Assembly: GCA_041570195.1 (NCBI GenBank)
Contig: JBFFWQ010000010.1
Coordinates: 1 to 64,000, forward strand
Length of the DNA: 64,000 nucleotides
Source: UBA11865 sp041570195
GTDB lineage: Bacteria; Chloroflexota; Anaerolineae; Promineifilales; Promineifilaceae
Reading direction: 5' to 3'
Positions 57,700-64,000 of the stretch are shown in pieces (within the stretch, counting starts at the first letter, position 1; every line of letters begins with the position of its first letter). The position numbers were made by a program, and so were the translations under genes. The notes beneath the pieces are model-generated. The model searched no databases. It worked only from the letters and a program-made list of their open reading frames with translations, and had not been told where the DNA came from.

Positions 57700-60663
57700 A
57701 TGTTACGCGTACTTAATAGTGAAGAACGGCCGGTGAGAATGGGCTTGGCAGCCGGGGCTTTTGCGCTTCTGCTGGCATGTCTGCTTTACAACATCTACAT
57801 TGTCCTGGCGAATCCCAATCCCGGAATCACCTACGATGCCCGCTGGGAAGTCACAGTAATCGAAGACTGCGATGCAAATACTCAATTGTGCCCTGATGAC
57901 GGGGATCTGCAGCTTCACGATCGATTGGTTCAAGTTGGCGGTGTTTCCTTTGACGATTACGTAGAAAACCCGAATCTAATTCCCTTTGGTGGATACGGAT
58001 CGGGCGACGTAGTACATTTGACCGTGCTCAGGGACGGCCAGACCATGGAAGTGGAATGGCCGATGCGTCCTGTGGAGCCGGCCACTGTTGCCCGCTTTGT
58101 CATCATCTCCCTGCTTGTATACGGCGCATTCTGGCTTGCCGGCACATTTGTACTCCTATATATGCGGCCGGCCGACCTGACCTGGACTCTACTCATCGCG
58201 CTCTTCTATCTCATTACCATCTGGCTGGCAGTCGGTCTTCCGGCTTCGACCAACGTTGCCCAGTCGGCACACCTATTACGGATAATAAGCTGGCTCATGG
58301 TCCCGGTGATGATTCACTTACACCTGATCGCTCCTGGTGCACTTGTGAGCGGTCACCGGCGAGTTTTGCTGCCGACGCTATATCTACCGGCCGCGATGTT
58401 ATTGGCGCTGCAGGTAACCGGTGTACTGCCATGGTTCGCTTACCTGGGCGGTATCCTGGTCGCGGCCGTAATAGGCGTCGGTTTACTTTTGCTTCGCCTC
58501 ATGACGCCGCGTGCGCCTTTTGAGAAGCTCACGGCGCGGCTGATGCTGGTCGGCATCGTCCTCGCATTTGCCCCAGGGCTCATTTTAAGCGCCGTTCCCC
58601 TCATCCTTGACCTCGGAACATCCGACATCGTTGGCGCCGTACTAAGCATTCTAGCCTTGCCCATGTTGCCGCTATTCTATACTTATGCCATATACAAGCA
58701 TCAGTTAGGTCTGCGCGAACACCGCGTCAATCGGTTACTCGTACAGTACACGCTGTTTCTCCTTTATCTCATCCTCCTAGCGCTGGTCTTTGTAATCATG
58801 ACTTACTGGATCGAGACTGCGGGCGAGATACAGGCGATGCTGGCGCTGCTACTACTGGCTGTATTCTTCGCCCTACTCCCGGTCCGCCGGCCGGTTCAGG
58901 CGGTCGTTGATCGCCTGGCTTATGGGACACGATATTCCCGTCGCGAGATCCTGGCAGAATTTGCCGAACGCATTCCAACGGCCGTTAACAGGCAGGATTT
59001 GGTTCGCCTTCTGAAGTACGAACTCGCTCCCGAACTAGAAATTCGACAGTCGGCACTCTTTATCCGCCATGATTCCTCCGTCTCAACCGTCTATTGGCAA
59101 GGTGTTGGCCCGGATGATGGACCGCGCACCTGGGACGAAACGCAAGCCATATTGGATGATGCAGATAATCTTCGTCTTTCTTACGCCTCGCGAGCTGAAT
59201 TGGTCAATGGTCGGCTGAACTGGATCCGTCTTGTGGTGCCCCTGCGCGTCCAGGGTCGGCCGACCGGCGCTTGGTTCTTCGGTCGGCGCGAATCGGACAG
59301 CATTTACTCGCAAGACGATGTCGATCTACTGGAACGTCTAGCCGGGCTTGTTGCAATTACCATCGAGAGCGGCGGACTCTTCGATGCCCTTTCACGCGAG
59401 CTCTCCACTCGAGAAGAGGCAGAAGCGCGATTAGCTGGTCAGTCCAAACGCCTTGCATTGCTACACGAAATTGATCGAGCGATCCTGGCCGCTGGCTCAC
59501 CGGTCGAGATCGCAGACGCCGCCATTGCCGGCGTCTGCCACTTGCTACCGTGCTCTAGGGCTAGCGTTTTTCTTTTTGAATCGGACAAAGCCGCTACAGA
59601 CAGGATCGGTGGCGCTGTAGTCCAGGGTAAACTTAGAGTTCTTGCGGCCCAGGGCAGTGGTACAAGCATCATCGCCAAGGACGACACAATACCGCTGACT
59701 GCCTTGCCTGCCCACAAGGCGCTGTTGCAGGGTCGGCGCTTTGTCAGCGATGACGTGCAGGAACTCGTGGCCAATTCTGAAACGGCCAGTACCATGGCGC
59801 CAAGTGGCATCCGCGCCGTCGTCAGCGTTCCGCTGATGGCTTCAGGCAGGGTCTTTGGTGCGTTAAGTGTTGCAAATGACGAGCCCAACTCATATAGGTC
59901 GTCGCATATCGCCGTTGTCGAAGAAGTGGCCACCTCCGTAGCCTTGGCCATCCACAACGCACGCCTCAGGGATGCGGTAAACAAGAACAGCAGGGAATTG
60001 CAGAAGCTCTCCGCACGATTGATCACTGCCCAGGAAACTGAACGCAAGCGCCTGTCTCACGAGCTCCACGACGAAATGGGACAAATCCTGACTGCAATTT
60101 CCTTGAGCCTAGCTTCTATAGAACGAAATCTCTCGCCGGATGGCAACGATCCTCTCTACGGCCGGTTGGCGGACGCCAATTCGCTCGTGAATGGCTTGAG
60201 CGACCAGGTCCGATCGCTTTCGCTGGAGTTGAGACCAGCCATGCTTCATGATCTGGGTCTGGCATCGACTCTACGCTGGTACGCCGGCAATTACGCCAAA
60301 AGACGAGACACGAGAATACATTTCGAAATAGAAGATATCTCCGGCCGTTTGCCAGAAAACGTAGAAATCACGGCCTATCGAGTAGTTCAGGAAGCACTAA
60401 CCAACACCGACCGCCATGCGCAGGCATCTCAGGTGGAGCTACACGTCGTCCAGAACAATGGCCAGATCGAGATTACCGTCGAAGACGACGGCTGTGGCTT
60501 TGATCCTGATTTCGTGCTTGATGGCGAATCCGTCGGTTCAGGCATCGGCCTGATGATGATGCGCCAGCGGATCAGCGCCCTAGACGGTAGCCTGGTGGTT
60601 CGATCGAAGCCCAGTGAAGGCACTTGCATCCAGGCAACCATTCCTTGCGGAGAGATCGGATGA
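57700..60663 (+). CDS. Large membrane histidine kinase: PDZ-like, multi-TM, two GAF, HisKA_3
   Basis: 987 residues. TM1 (about 14-37); an extracytoplasmic PDZ-like segment (about 45-125: LHDRLVQVGGVSFDDY, GDVVHLTVLRDG); about nine further hydrophobic segments (130-400); a GAF-like domain (about 425-570); a clear second GAF (about 595-755); then HisKA_3 with ETERKRLSHELHDEMGQ, where His790 is the phospho-acceptor, and a HATPase (NTDRHAQASQVEL, DDGCGFD, GIGLMMMRQR). The order PDZ, many TM, kinase resembles Bacillus ComP. Its stop overlaps the regulator start by ATGA, so the two are translationally coupled. Ligand unknown; a lipid or peptide signal is possible. Confidence 0.9.
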   Translation: MLRVLNSEERPVRMGLAAGAFALLLACLLYNIYIVLANPNPGITYDARWEVTVIEDCDANTQLCPDDGDLQLHDRLVQVGGVSFDDYVENPNLIPFGGYGSGDVVHLTVLRDGQTMEVEWPMRPVEPATVARFVIISLLVYGAFWLAGTFVLLYMRPADLTWTLLIALFYLITIWLAVGLPASTNVAQSAHLLRIISWLMVPVMIHLHLIAPGALVSGHRRVLLPTLYLPAAMLLALQVTGVLPWFAYLGGILVAAVIGVGLLLLRLMTPRAPFEKLTARLMLVGIVLAFAPGLILSAVPLILDLGTSDIVGAVLSILALPMLPLFYTYAIYKHQLGLREHRVNRLLVQYTLFLLYLILLALVFVIMTYWIETAGEIQAMLALLLLAVFFALLPVRRPVQAVVDRLAYGTRYSRREILAEFAERIPTAVNRQDLVRLLKYELAPELEIRQSALFIRHDSSVSTVYWQGVGPDDGPRTWDETQAILDDADNLRLSYASRAELVNGRLNWIRLVVPLRVQGRPTGAWFFGRRESDSIYSQDDVDLLERLAGLVAITIESGGLFDALSRELSTREEAEARLAGQSKRLALLHEIDRAILAAGSPVEIADAAIAGVCHLLPCSRASVFLFESDKAATDRIGGAVVQGKLRVLAAQGSGTSIIAKDDTIPLTALPAHKALLQGRRFVSDDVQELVANSETASTMAPSGIRAVVSVPLMASGRVFGALSVANDEPNSYRSSHIAVVEEVATSVALAIHNARLRDAVNKNSRELQKLSARLITAQETERKRLSHELHDEMGQILTAISLSLASIERNLSPDGNDPLYGRLADANSLVNGLSDQVRSLSLELRPAMLHDLGLASTLRWYAGNYAKRRDTRIHFEIEDISGRLPENVEITAYRVVQEALTNTDRHAQASQVELHVVQNNGQIEITVEDDGCGFDPDFVLDGESVGSGIGLMMMRQRISALDGSLVVRSKPSEGTCIQATIPCGEIG

Positions 60664-61322
60664 ATGTGGTACAAGTGATTTTGGCCGACGACCATACAAT
60701 CGTTCGCAAAGGACTAAGGGCGTTGCTAGACGAAGCCGATCACATTGACGTTGTCGGCGAAGCTCAGGATGGTCATGAGGCGCTAGCGCTGGTAGAAGAG
60801 TTTCGGCCTGACGTGGTCATCATGGACATCTCAATGCCTCAATTGAACGGCCTGGAGGCCACCCGGCGCATAAAGGCCAAATATCCGGCGATGAAGGTAG
60901 TCATTTTGACCGTGCATCTCGCCGAAGAGTATATCCTGCAGAGCTTGAGCGCTGGCGCTCATGGTTACCTGGTTAAACAATCAGCGCCGAGAGAACTGGT
61001 CCAGGCCATTGACAAAGCAATGGCTGACCAAGTCTACGTCAGTCCCCAGGTGGGAAGTCACGATATAAGCGAATTGATCTACCGTGCGCAGCGCGAGACC
61101 GAACATGATCGCTATGCCTCGTTGACAAAGCGCGAACGGGAGGTGCTGCAGTTGATCGCCGAAGGCAATGATGTCGGCAAAATCGCGATGATACTATTCA
61201 TTAGTGAGAAGACGGTGCGCGCCCATCGTGGCCATTTGATGAACAAGCTAGGATTGCACAATGCGGCTGCTCTCACCCGCTACGCGCTGCAGCGAGGCAT
61301 TATCTATCTTGATGATGAATAA
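60660..61322 (+). CDS. NarL/LuxR-family response regulator
   Basis: 220 residues. Receiver domain with QVILADDHTIVRKGL, phospho-acceptor Asp56 in VVIMDISMPQLNG and Lys in YLVKQSAPREL; LuxR-type HTH domain (about 150-215) with LTKREREVLQLIAEGNDVGKIA and SEKTVRAHRGHLMNKLGLHN. ATG 60660 overlaps the kinase stop by 4 bp (ATGA), with GGAGAG upstream, so expression is coupled. A longer frame to 60624 is not needed. Target genes are unknown. Confidence 0.95.
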   Translation: MNVVQVILADDHTIVRKGLRALLDEADHIDVVGEAQDGHEALALVEEFRPDVVIMDISMPQLNGLEATRRIKAKYPAMKVVILTVHLAEEYILQSLSAGAHGYLVKQSAPRELVQAIDKAMADQVYVSPQVGSHDISELIYRAQRETEHDRYASLTKREREVLQLIAEGNDVGKIAMILFISEKTVRAHRGHLMNKLGLHNAAALTRYALQRGIIYLDDE

Positions 61323-61651
61323 GTGAGCGTTTTGCCTACTGCATTTGTGGCTAGATTAGGATAGTATAGGGTCAAGCGCGAACTAACTACCTTGCGCGAC
61401 CACTGTAGTATGCCGATAACACTGGGCTTGCCCGTGTCGTGGGCATCTCTGGTTGGGCCGCCTTTGTCGTTCTGCGACAACTTGTGGTGGAGGATTAGGG
61501 AAGACTCGGCGCCACAAGTTTTGTGCTGATGTTTAGCACAAATGGGTCGGAGCGTGCCGGGGACGTTGCTAGGGGGTATACGCCTTAGATGATGCGGCCG
61601 ATTTGTGAAGACAATCGGTCGCATTTTCGTTTCTTACCACCATGCGCGAAT
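61323..61651 (+). other. Structured convergent intergenic region (3' UTR or possible small RNA)
   Basis: 329 bp between the regulator and trmB, both genes pointing inwards. No convincing coding frame. Several exact hairpins follow one another on the plus strand: TGCCC/GGGCA (61429-61445), TTGTCG/CGACAA, ACTTGTGG/CCACAAGT and TTTGTGCT/AGCACAAA (all between about 61460 and 61550), then the terminator at 61592-61628. Either the regulator mRNA has a long structured 3' end or a separate small RNA is made here. No known RNA family was recognised. Confidence 0.45.
61592..61628 (+). terminator. Intrinsic terminator on the plus strand
   Basis: ATGCGGCCGATT (61592-61603) pairs with AATCGGTCGCAT (61613-61624) over 12 bp with one G-U, loop TGTGAAGAC, followed by TTTTCGTTTC. 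The T-run is only on the plus strand, so it serves the regulator operon or a local RNA. Confidence 0.8.
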
Positions 61652-62638
61652 TCAAACCCGCAGGTTGTGGCGTATGACAACCGCATTCGCGTGCAGTCCA
61701 CACAGCCAGCGCGACAAACAATCTATAGCCCTGTGCACGCCGTCCGTGGAACGAGGGAAACCGGTGCGAAAGAGGCGAATTACGTAATCTTCGTCTGGCC
61801 GGCGATATATCTCTAGCATCACGCGCTGCTCCACCGGCGGCTCCGCGATATACGTGTCGACGACAAGCGACGGCCGTATTCGAGAACGATAGATGTCAAG
61901 AAGTCTAATCGAACCAGATTCCAGGGCACAGTCCTGGGGCACAAACTGTTCGACGATGTCATCGGGGGCCAACGGCGATCTGACGACCACATGGGGCATG
62001 GGCCACTCCTGCATAGGGGGATGATTATCGGGCGATGGACGTGCGCTCCTTCGCCACTTGAAATAGAAGCAATGGCTGCCGGCGTCAAGCCCTTTCTGTT
62101 CATATTTGGTTCGATTCCGATCCGGATCATCGTGAACATATGGCGCGTCGAGCCGGCTGTTGAAATACGGGCTGTCCTGAAGTCGCTCCGCTATCCAACG
62201 GCCATAGTCGGCATGATCCGTTGCAATGTCAAGGTCAGATCCGGCCTCCATTCTGTTGGCTAACAGATCAAGGAAGGAGTTTGTTATCAAACGGCGGCGA
62301 TGGTGCGACGCTTTGGGCCAGGGATCTGGAAAATTGATGATCACGCCTTGGATTCCTGCCGGCTCGAATAGTGCTTGCAGAACACTCTGCGCCCTGGCCC
62401 TTATCAAGCGCACGTTCGTGAGACCAGCAGATCGCACCCTGTCTTCAGTCCTTCTCACAGATGGCGCGGCGATCTCCAGGCCGAGAAAGTTAATCTCGGG
62501 GCGAGACCGAGCCAGTCCCAGCAGGAATTGACCATTGCCAAAGCCGATCTCTATCACCACAGGAGCCGGCCGAGCAAAGATCTTTACCCAATCGGTTGGC
62601 CAAGGCAGCCGGTACAATTCCAGTGAAAATGAGTCCAT
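61652..62638 (-). CDS. trmB: tRNA (guanine-N7-)-methyltransferase TrmB with C-terminal extension
   Basis: Methylates G46 of tRNA to m7G. 328 residues: the catalytic part (about 1-215) has VVIEIGFGNGQFLLGLA (SAM motif I), VIINFPDPWPKASHHRRR (the TrmB DPWPK/HxxRR signature) and SDLDIATDHADYGRW. A further ~110 residues (VVVRSPLAPDDIVEQF to RHNLRV) form an extension of the kind known from Aquifex/Thermus-type TrmB. The frame is open to TTG 62680, but TTGCCC-16-TATAAT lies right before ATG 62638 with six bases between, so the mRNA is probably leaderless and starts at this ATG. Confidence 0.93.
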   Translation of the reverse strand: MDSFSLELYRLPWPTDWVKIFARPAPVVIEIGFGNGQFLLGLARSRPEINFLGLEIAAPSVRRTEDRVRSAGLTNVRLIRARAQSVLQALFEPAGIQGVIINFPDPWPKASHHRRRLITNSFLDLLANRMEAGSDLDIATDHADYGRWIAERLQDSPYFNSRLDAPYVHDDPDRNRTKYEQKGLDAGSHCFYFKWRRSARPSPDNHPPMQEWPMPHVVVRSPLAPDDIVEQFVPQDCALESGSIRLLDIYRSRIRPSLVVDTYIAEPPVEQRVMLEIYRRPDEDYVIRLFRTGFPRSTDGVHRAIDCLSRWLCGLHANAVVIRHNLRV

Positions 62639-62644
62639 GACCTG

Positions 62645-62672
62645 ATTATAGAGAGCTGGAATGTGCGGGCAA
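62645..62672 (-). promoter_or_regulatory. Leaderless promoter of trmB
   Basis: On the minus strand, -35 TTGCCC (62667-62672), a 16-bp spacer and -10 TATAAT (62645-62650, perfect), then six bases and ATG 62638. It overlaps the upstream part of the longest trmB frame, ruling that start out. Confidence 0.7.
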
Positions 62673-62903
62673 GGCTGCAATCAGTTGAAAACGTTCGCCG
62701 GCTGTTAGCCAGCAATGGACGCAGATGGTATGCTAATCTGGCTTATGGAGATCTTGGGCGATAGCGGCCTGCTATGCTCGCCGGGCTTGATGCAAATCAA
62801 TCCGATTTTGGATAGGAGCAACCAGACCTCGGAATTGGCCTTAGAGTTGGCTGCCTAGTTGGGACAGCGCATCCTCTGAGCTTGGTCGCGGCCCCTACTT
62901 GGC

Positions 62904-63530
62904 TCAAGGGAATATCAGGAAATCAGTTGCCACCCAGCCCTCGTTGCCAGTTGGTGTACGCACCTCTTGCCATTCCAAATCCTCGGCCGTCTGCCTGCCC
63001 AGCAGTATCACCAGTTCGGTCTCATGGGCAATAAGTTCTACTTCCTGTGTTCCCCCGGGCGCTTCTCTAAGCCACAAACCGTTGGGGCTATTGACTACAG
63101 CCGTGGCAACGGCTGGTGTGCTAGTTGCTTCAACCGTCGCCGTTGCGGTAGGCGTCACGGTCGCGGCGGGGGCAGTCCGGGTTGGCAAGGGACTGGCCGG
63201 TGGCAACGTCACGGTAGAATCGATGGCAAAGTCTGTTGTCGCCGTCGCCGCCGTAGTTGCAGCAGTCTCGAAAGTCGGCGTCGACGAGTTACCATCCGTC
63301 TGTTCGCCCGGAATCAGCCCATAAACGCCCAGCAGAATGAGCGTGATTACTAGCATGAAGCCGGCACGCAAGAAATTGACCTGCATATCGTGGCGAGTCT
63401 CTTGTTGGGCCACCCCGTATGGCTGCTGCTGGCTGCTAAGTCGTGCCTGTAGGCCCCGCACCAGGAAGAATAGCGCCGCCAAGGCGCAGATGCCTGTGAG
63501 CGACAGCACTACGATATTGGCCAAGGTCAC
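62904..63530 (-). CDS. Membrane protein with extracytoplasmic bacterial SH3 domain
   Basis: 208 residues. TM1 (about 4-24), a short loop, TM2 (about 53-72, AGFMLVITLILLGVYGLI), a Thr/Ala/Pro-rich linker (about 80-145) and a C-terminal SH3b-like domain (about 145-208) with NGLWLREAPGGTQEVELI and GNEGWVATDFLIF. SH3b domains often bind peptidoglycan peptides. GTG 63530 overlaps the mazG stop as GTGA, so translation is coupled to mazG despite unrelated functions. Similar short TM-linker-SH3 proteins are common surface proteins in Chloroflexota (recollection). Confidence 0.82.
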   Translation of the reverse strand: MTLANIVVLSLTGICALAALFFLVRGLQARLSSQQQPYGVAQQETRHDMQVNFLRAGFMLVITLILLGVYGLIPGEQTDGNSSTPTFETAATTAATATTDFAIDSTVTLPPASPLPTRTAPAATVTPTATATVEATSTPAVATAVVNSPNGLWLREAPGGTQEVELIAHETELVILLGRQTAEDLEWQEVRTPTGNEGWVATDFLIFP

Positions 63531-64000
63531 GTTTCTGACTCCAGGTTCTTGCCATTGGGCTCCGTTCCGCCTTCAATCTTCAATGTTGCTTTGGCCTCAT
63601 CCCAGAGCTCGTCCAACGCCTCTATTGATAGATCCGCCAGTTCCAGTCCCCGGTCGTCCGCCAAACGTTCGACGAGTCGAAAACGTAGCTCAAAACGGCG
63701 AATAGCGTCACGAAGGGCGCTCTCAGCGTCCACATCTAACCAACGCGTCCAGTTCACTATCGCAAACAGTAAATCACCCATCTCTGCGTGCCGCGCGGCC
63801 TCGTTGCCGGCTGCACGCACTTCGCCAATTTCCTCTTGAATCTTGGCCTCGACGCCACTGACTTCGGGCCAGTCGAAGCCCACTCGGCTCACGCGTTGCT
63901 GCACCTTCTGCGCTCTAGCCAGCGCCGGCAGTGCGAAGGGCACGTTACTCAACACAGATTCAGCCTTCGCCGATCCGTGATTCTCTCGCTCCTTAATTCG
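63527..64000 (-). CDS. mazG: Nucleoside triphosphate pyrophosphohydrolase MazG, C-terminal part (partial at window edge)
   Basis: Hydrolyses NTPs to NMP and PPi, cleaning nucleotide pools. 157 residues are visible. The frame stays open to base 64000, so the N-terminal domain lies outside. VLSNVPFALPALARAQKVQQRVSRVGFDW is the classic start of the second MazG domain, followed by KIQEEIGEVRAA (metal-binding EExxE) and EMGDLLFAIVNWTRWLDVDAESALRDAIRRFE (second acidic motif ExxD). The GTG 63955 seen as a start of a short frame is internal. Its stop overlaps the next gene's GTG. Confidence 0.92.
   Translation of the reverse strand, partial: RIKERENHGSAKAESVLSNVPFALPALARAQKVQQRVSRVGFDWPEVSGVEAKIQEEIGEVRAAGNEAARHAEMGDLLFAIVNWTRWLDVDAESALRDAIRRFELRFRLVERLADDRGLELADLSIEALDELWDEAKATLKIEGGTEPNGKNLESET

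Noticed and set aside
61304..61624. A 106-codon minus-strand frame in the regulator-trmB gap.
   Set aside because: No SD, low-complexity Pro/His/Ser content and it runs through the hairpins and terminator; better explained as structured non-coding DNA.
1..64000. tRNA, rRNA or CRISPR features.
   Set aside because: I looked for T-loop GGTTCGA-type motifs, rRNA-like conserved stretches and regularly spaced repeats on both strands and found none convincing. A dedicated tRNAscan/CRISPR search was not possible.

Overview
The window is an ordinary stretch of bacterial chromosome, apparently about 55-58% G+C by eye. Its gene content fits the phylum Chloroflexota, probably a filamentous or heterotrophic Anaerolineae-like lineage; this is inference from gene families, since no rRNA is present. 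Supporting traits are many single-pass or lipid-anchored exported proteins with Thr/Pro-rich linkers, a baseplate-J-like membrane protein next to ruvX-mltG, a roadblock-like domain protein, a T-box in front of an archaeal-type valyl-tRNA synthetase, TrmB with a C-terminal extension, and a secreted protein ending in a YLPMIIKSE-type tail. I found no tRNA, rRNA, CRISPR array, prophage or complete insertion sequence.

Layout. 1-6.2 kb: the end of a PP2C-type phosphatase gene, a FabF-like ketosynthase, an aldo/keto reductase, two tandem membrane-anchored serine-hydrolase paralogues (class A beta-lactamase/PBP fold) and a Nudix hydrolase. 6.4-9.3 kb: a PspC protein and an OmpR-family two-component system. 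9.4-13.4 kb: a PAP2 phosphatase, a LysE-type exporter, a methyltransferase, a crotonase and a small exported protein; the last two diverge from back-to-back leaderless promoters. 13.4-18.4 kb: DNA polymerase I, preceded by a gene that fuses a roadblock/LC7-like domain to an IS200-type Y1 (HUH) domain, then a C39-like/LysM protein. 18.4-22.1 kb: a response regulator, a double-PDZ membrane protein and a histidine kinase in a row.

22.1-43.1 kb is one long minus-strand run. In transcription order it is alaS, a baseplate-J-like protein, ruvX, mltG, a miniature periplasmic-binding lipoprotein, a coiled-coil membrane protein, a TPR/SLT lytic transglycosylase lipoprotein, four tandem paralogues with an N-terminal FDWQT-acidic signature, a methyltransferase and miaB. 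The four paralogues (24.4-32.7 kb) are the best candidate for an undescribed family: one membrane anchor, a conserved extracytoplasmic domain with two conserved cysteines, and exchangeable C-terminal modules.

43.3-64 kb: a secreted repeat protein, an ATP-grasp enzyme, a small membrane protein, an M23 peptidase lipoprotein, a T-box leader with valS, ferritin, formate-THF ligase, a lipoprotein alpha/beta hydrolase, a C39/TPR protein, a large ComP-like histidine kinase with its NarL-type regulator, trmB, an SH3-domain protein and the 3' part of mazG, cut by the window edge. Much of the window serves envelope building and sensing: at least six cell-wall-related enzymes, three two-component systems and many surface proteins. 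The rest is translation and nucleotide housekeeping.
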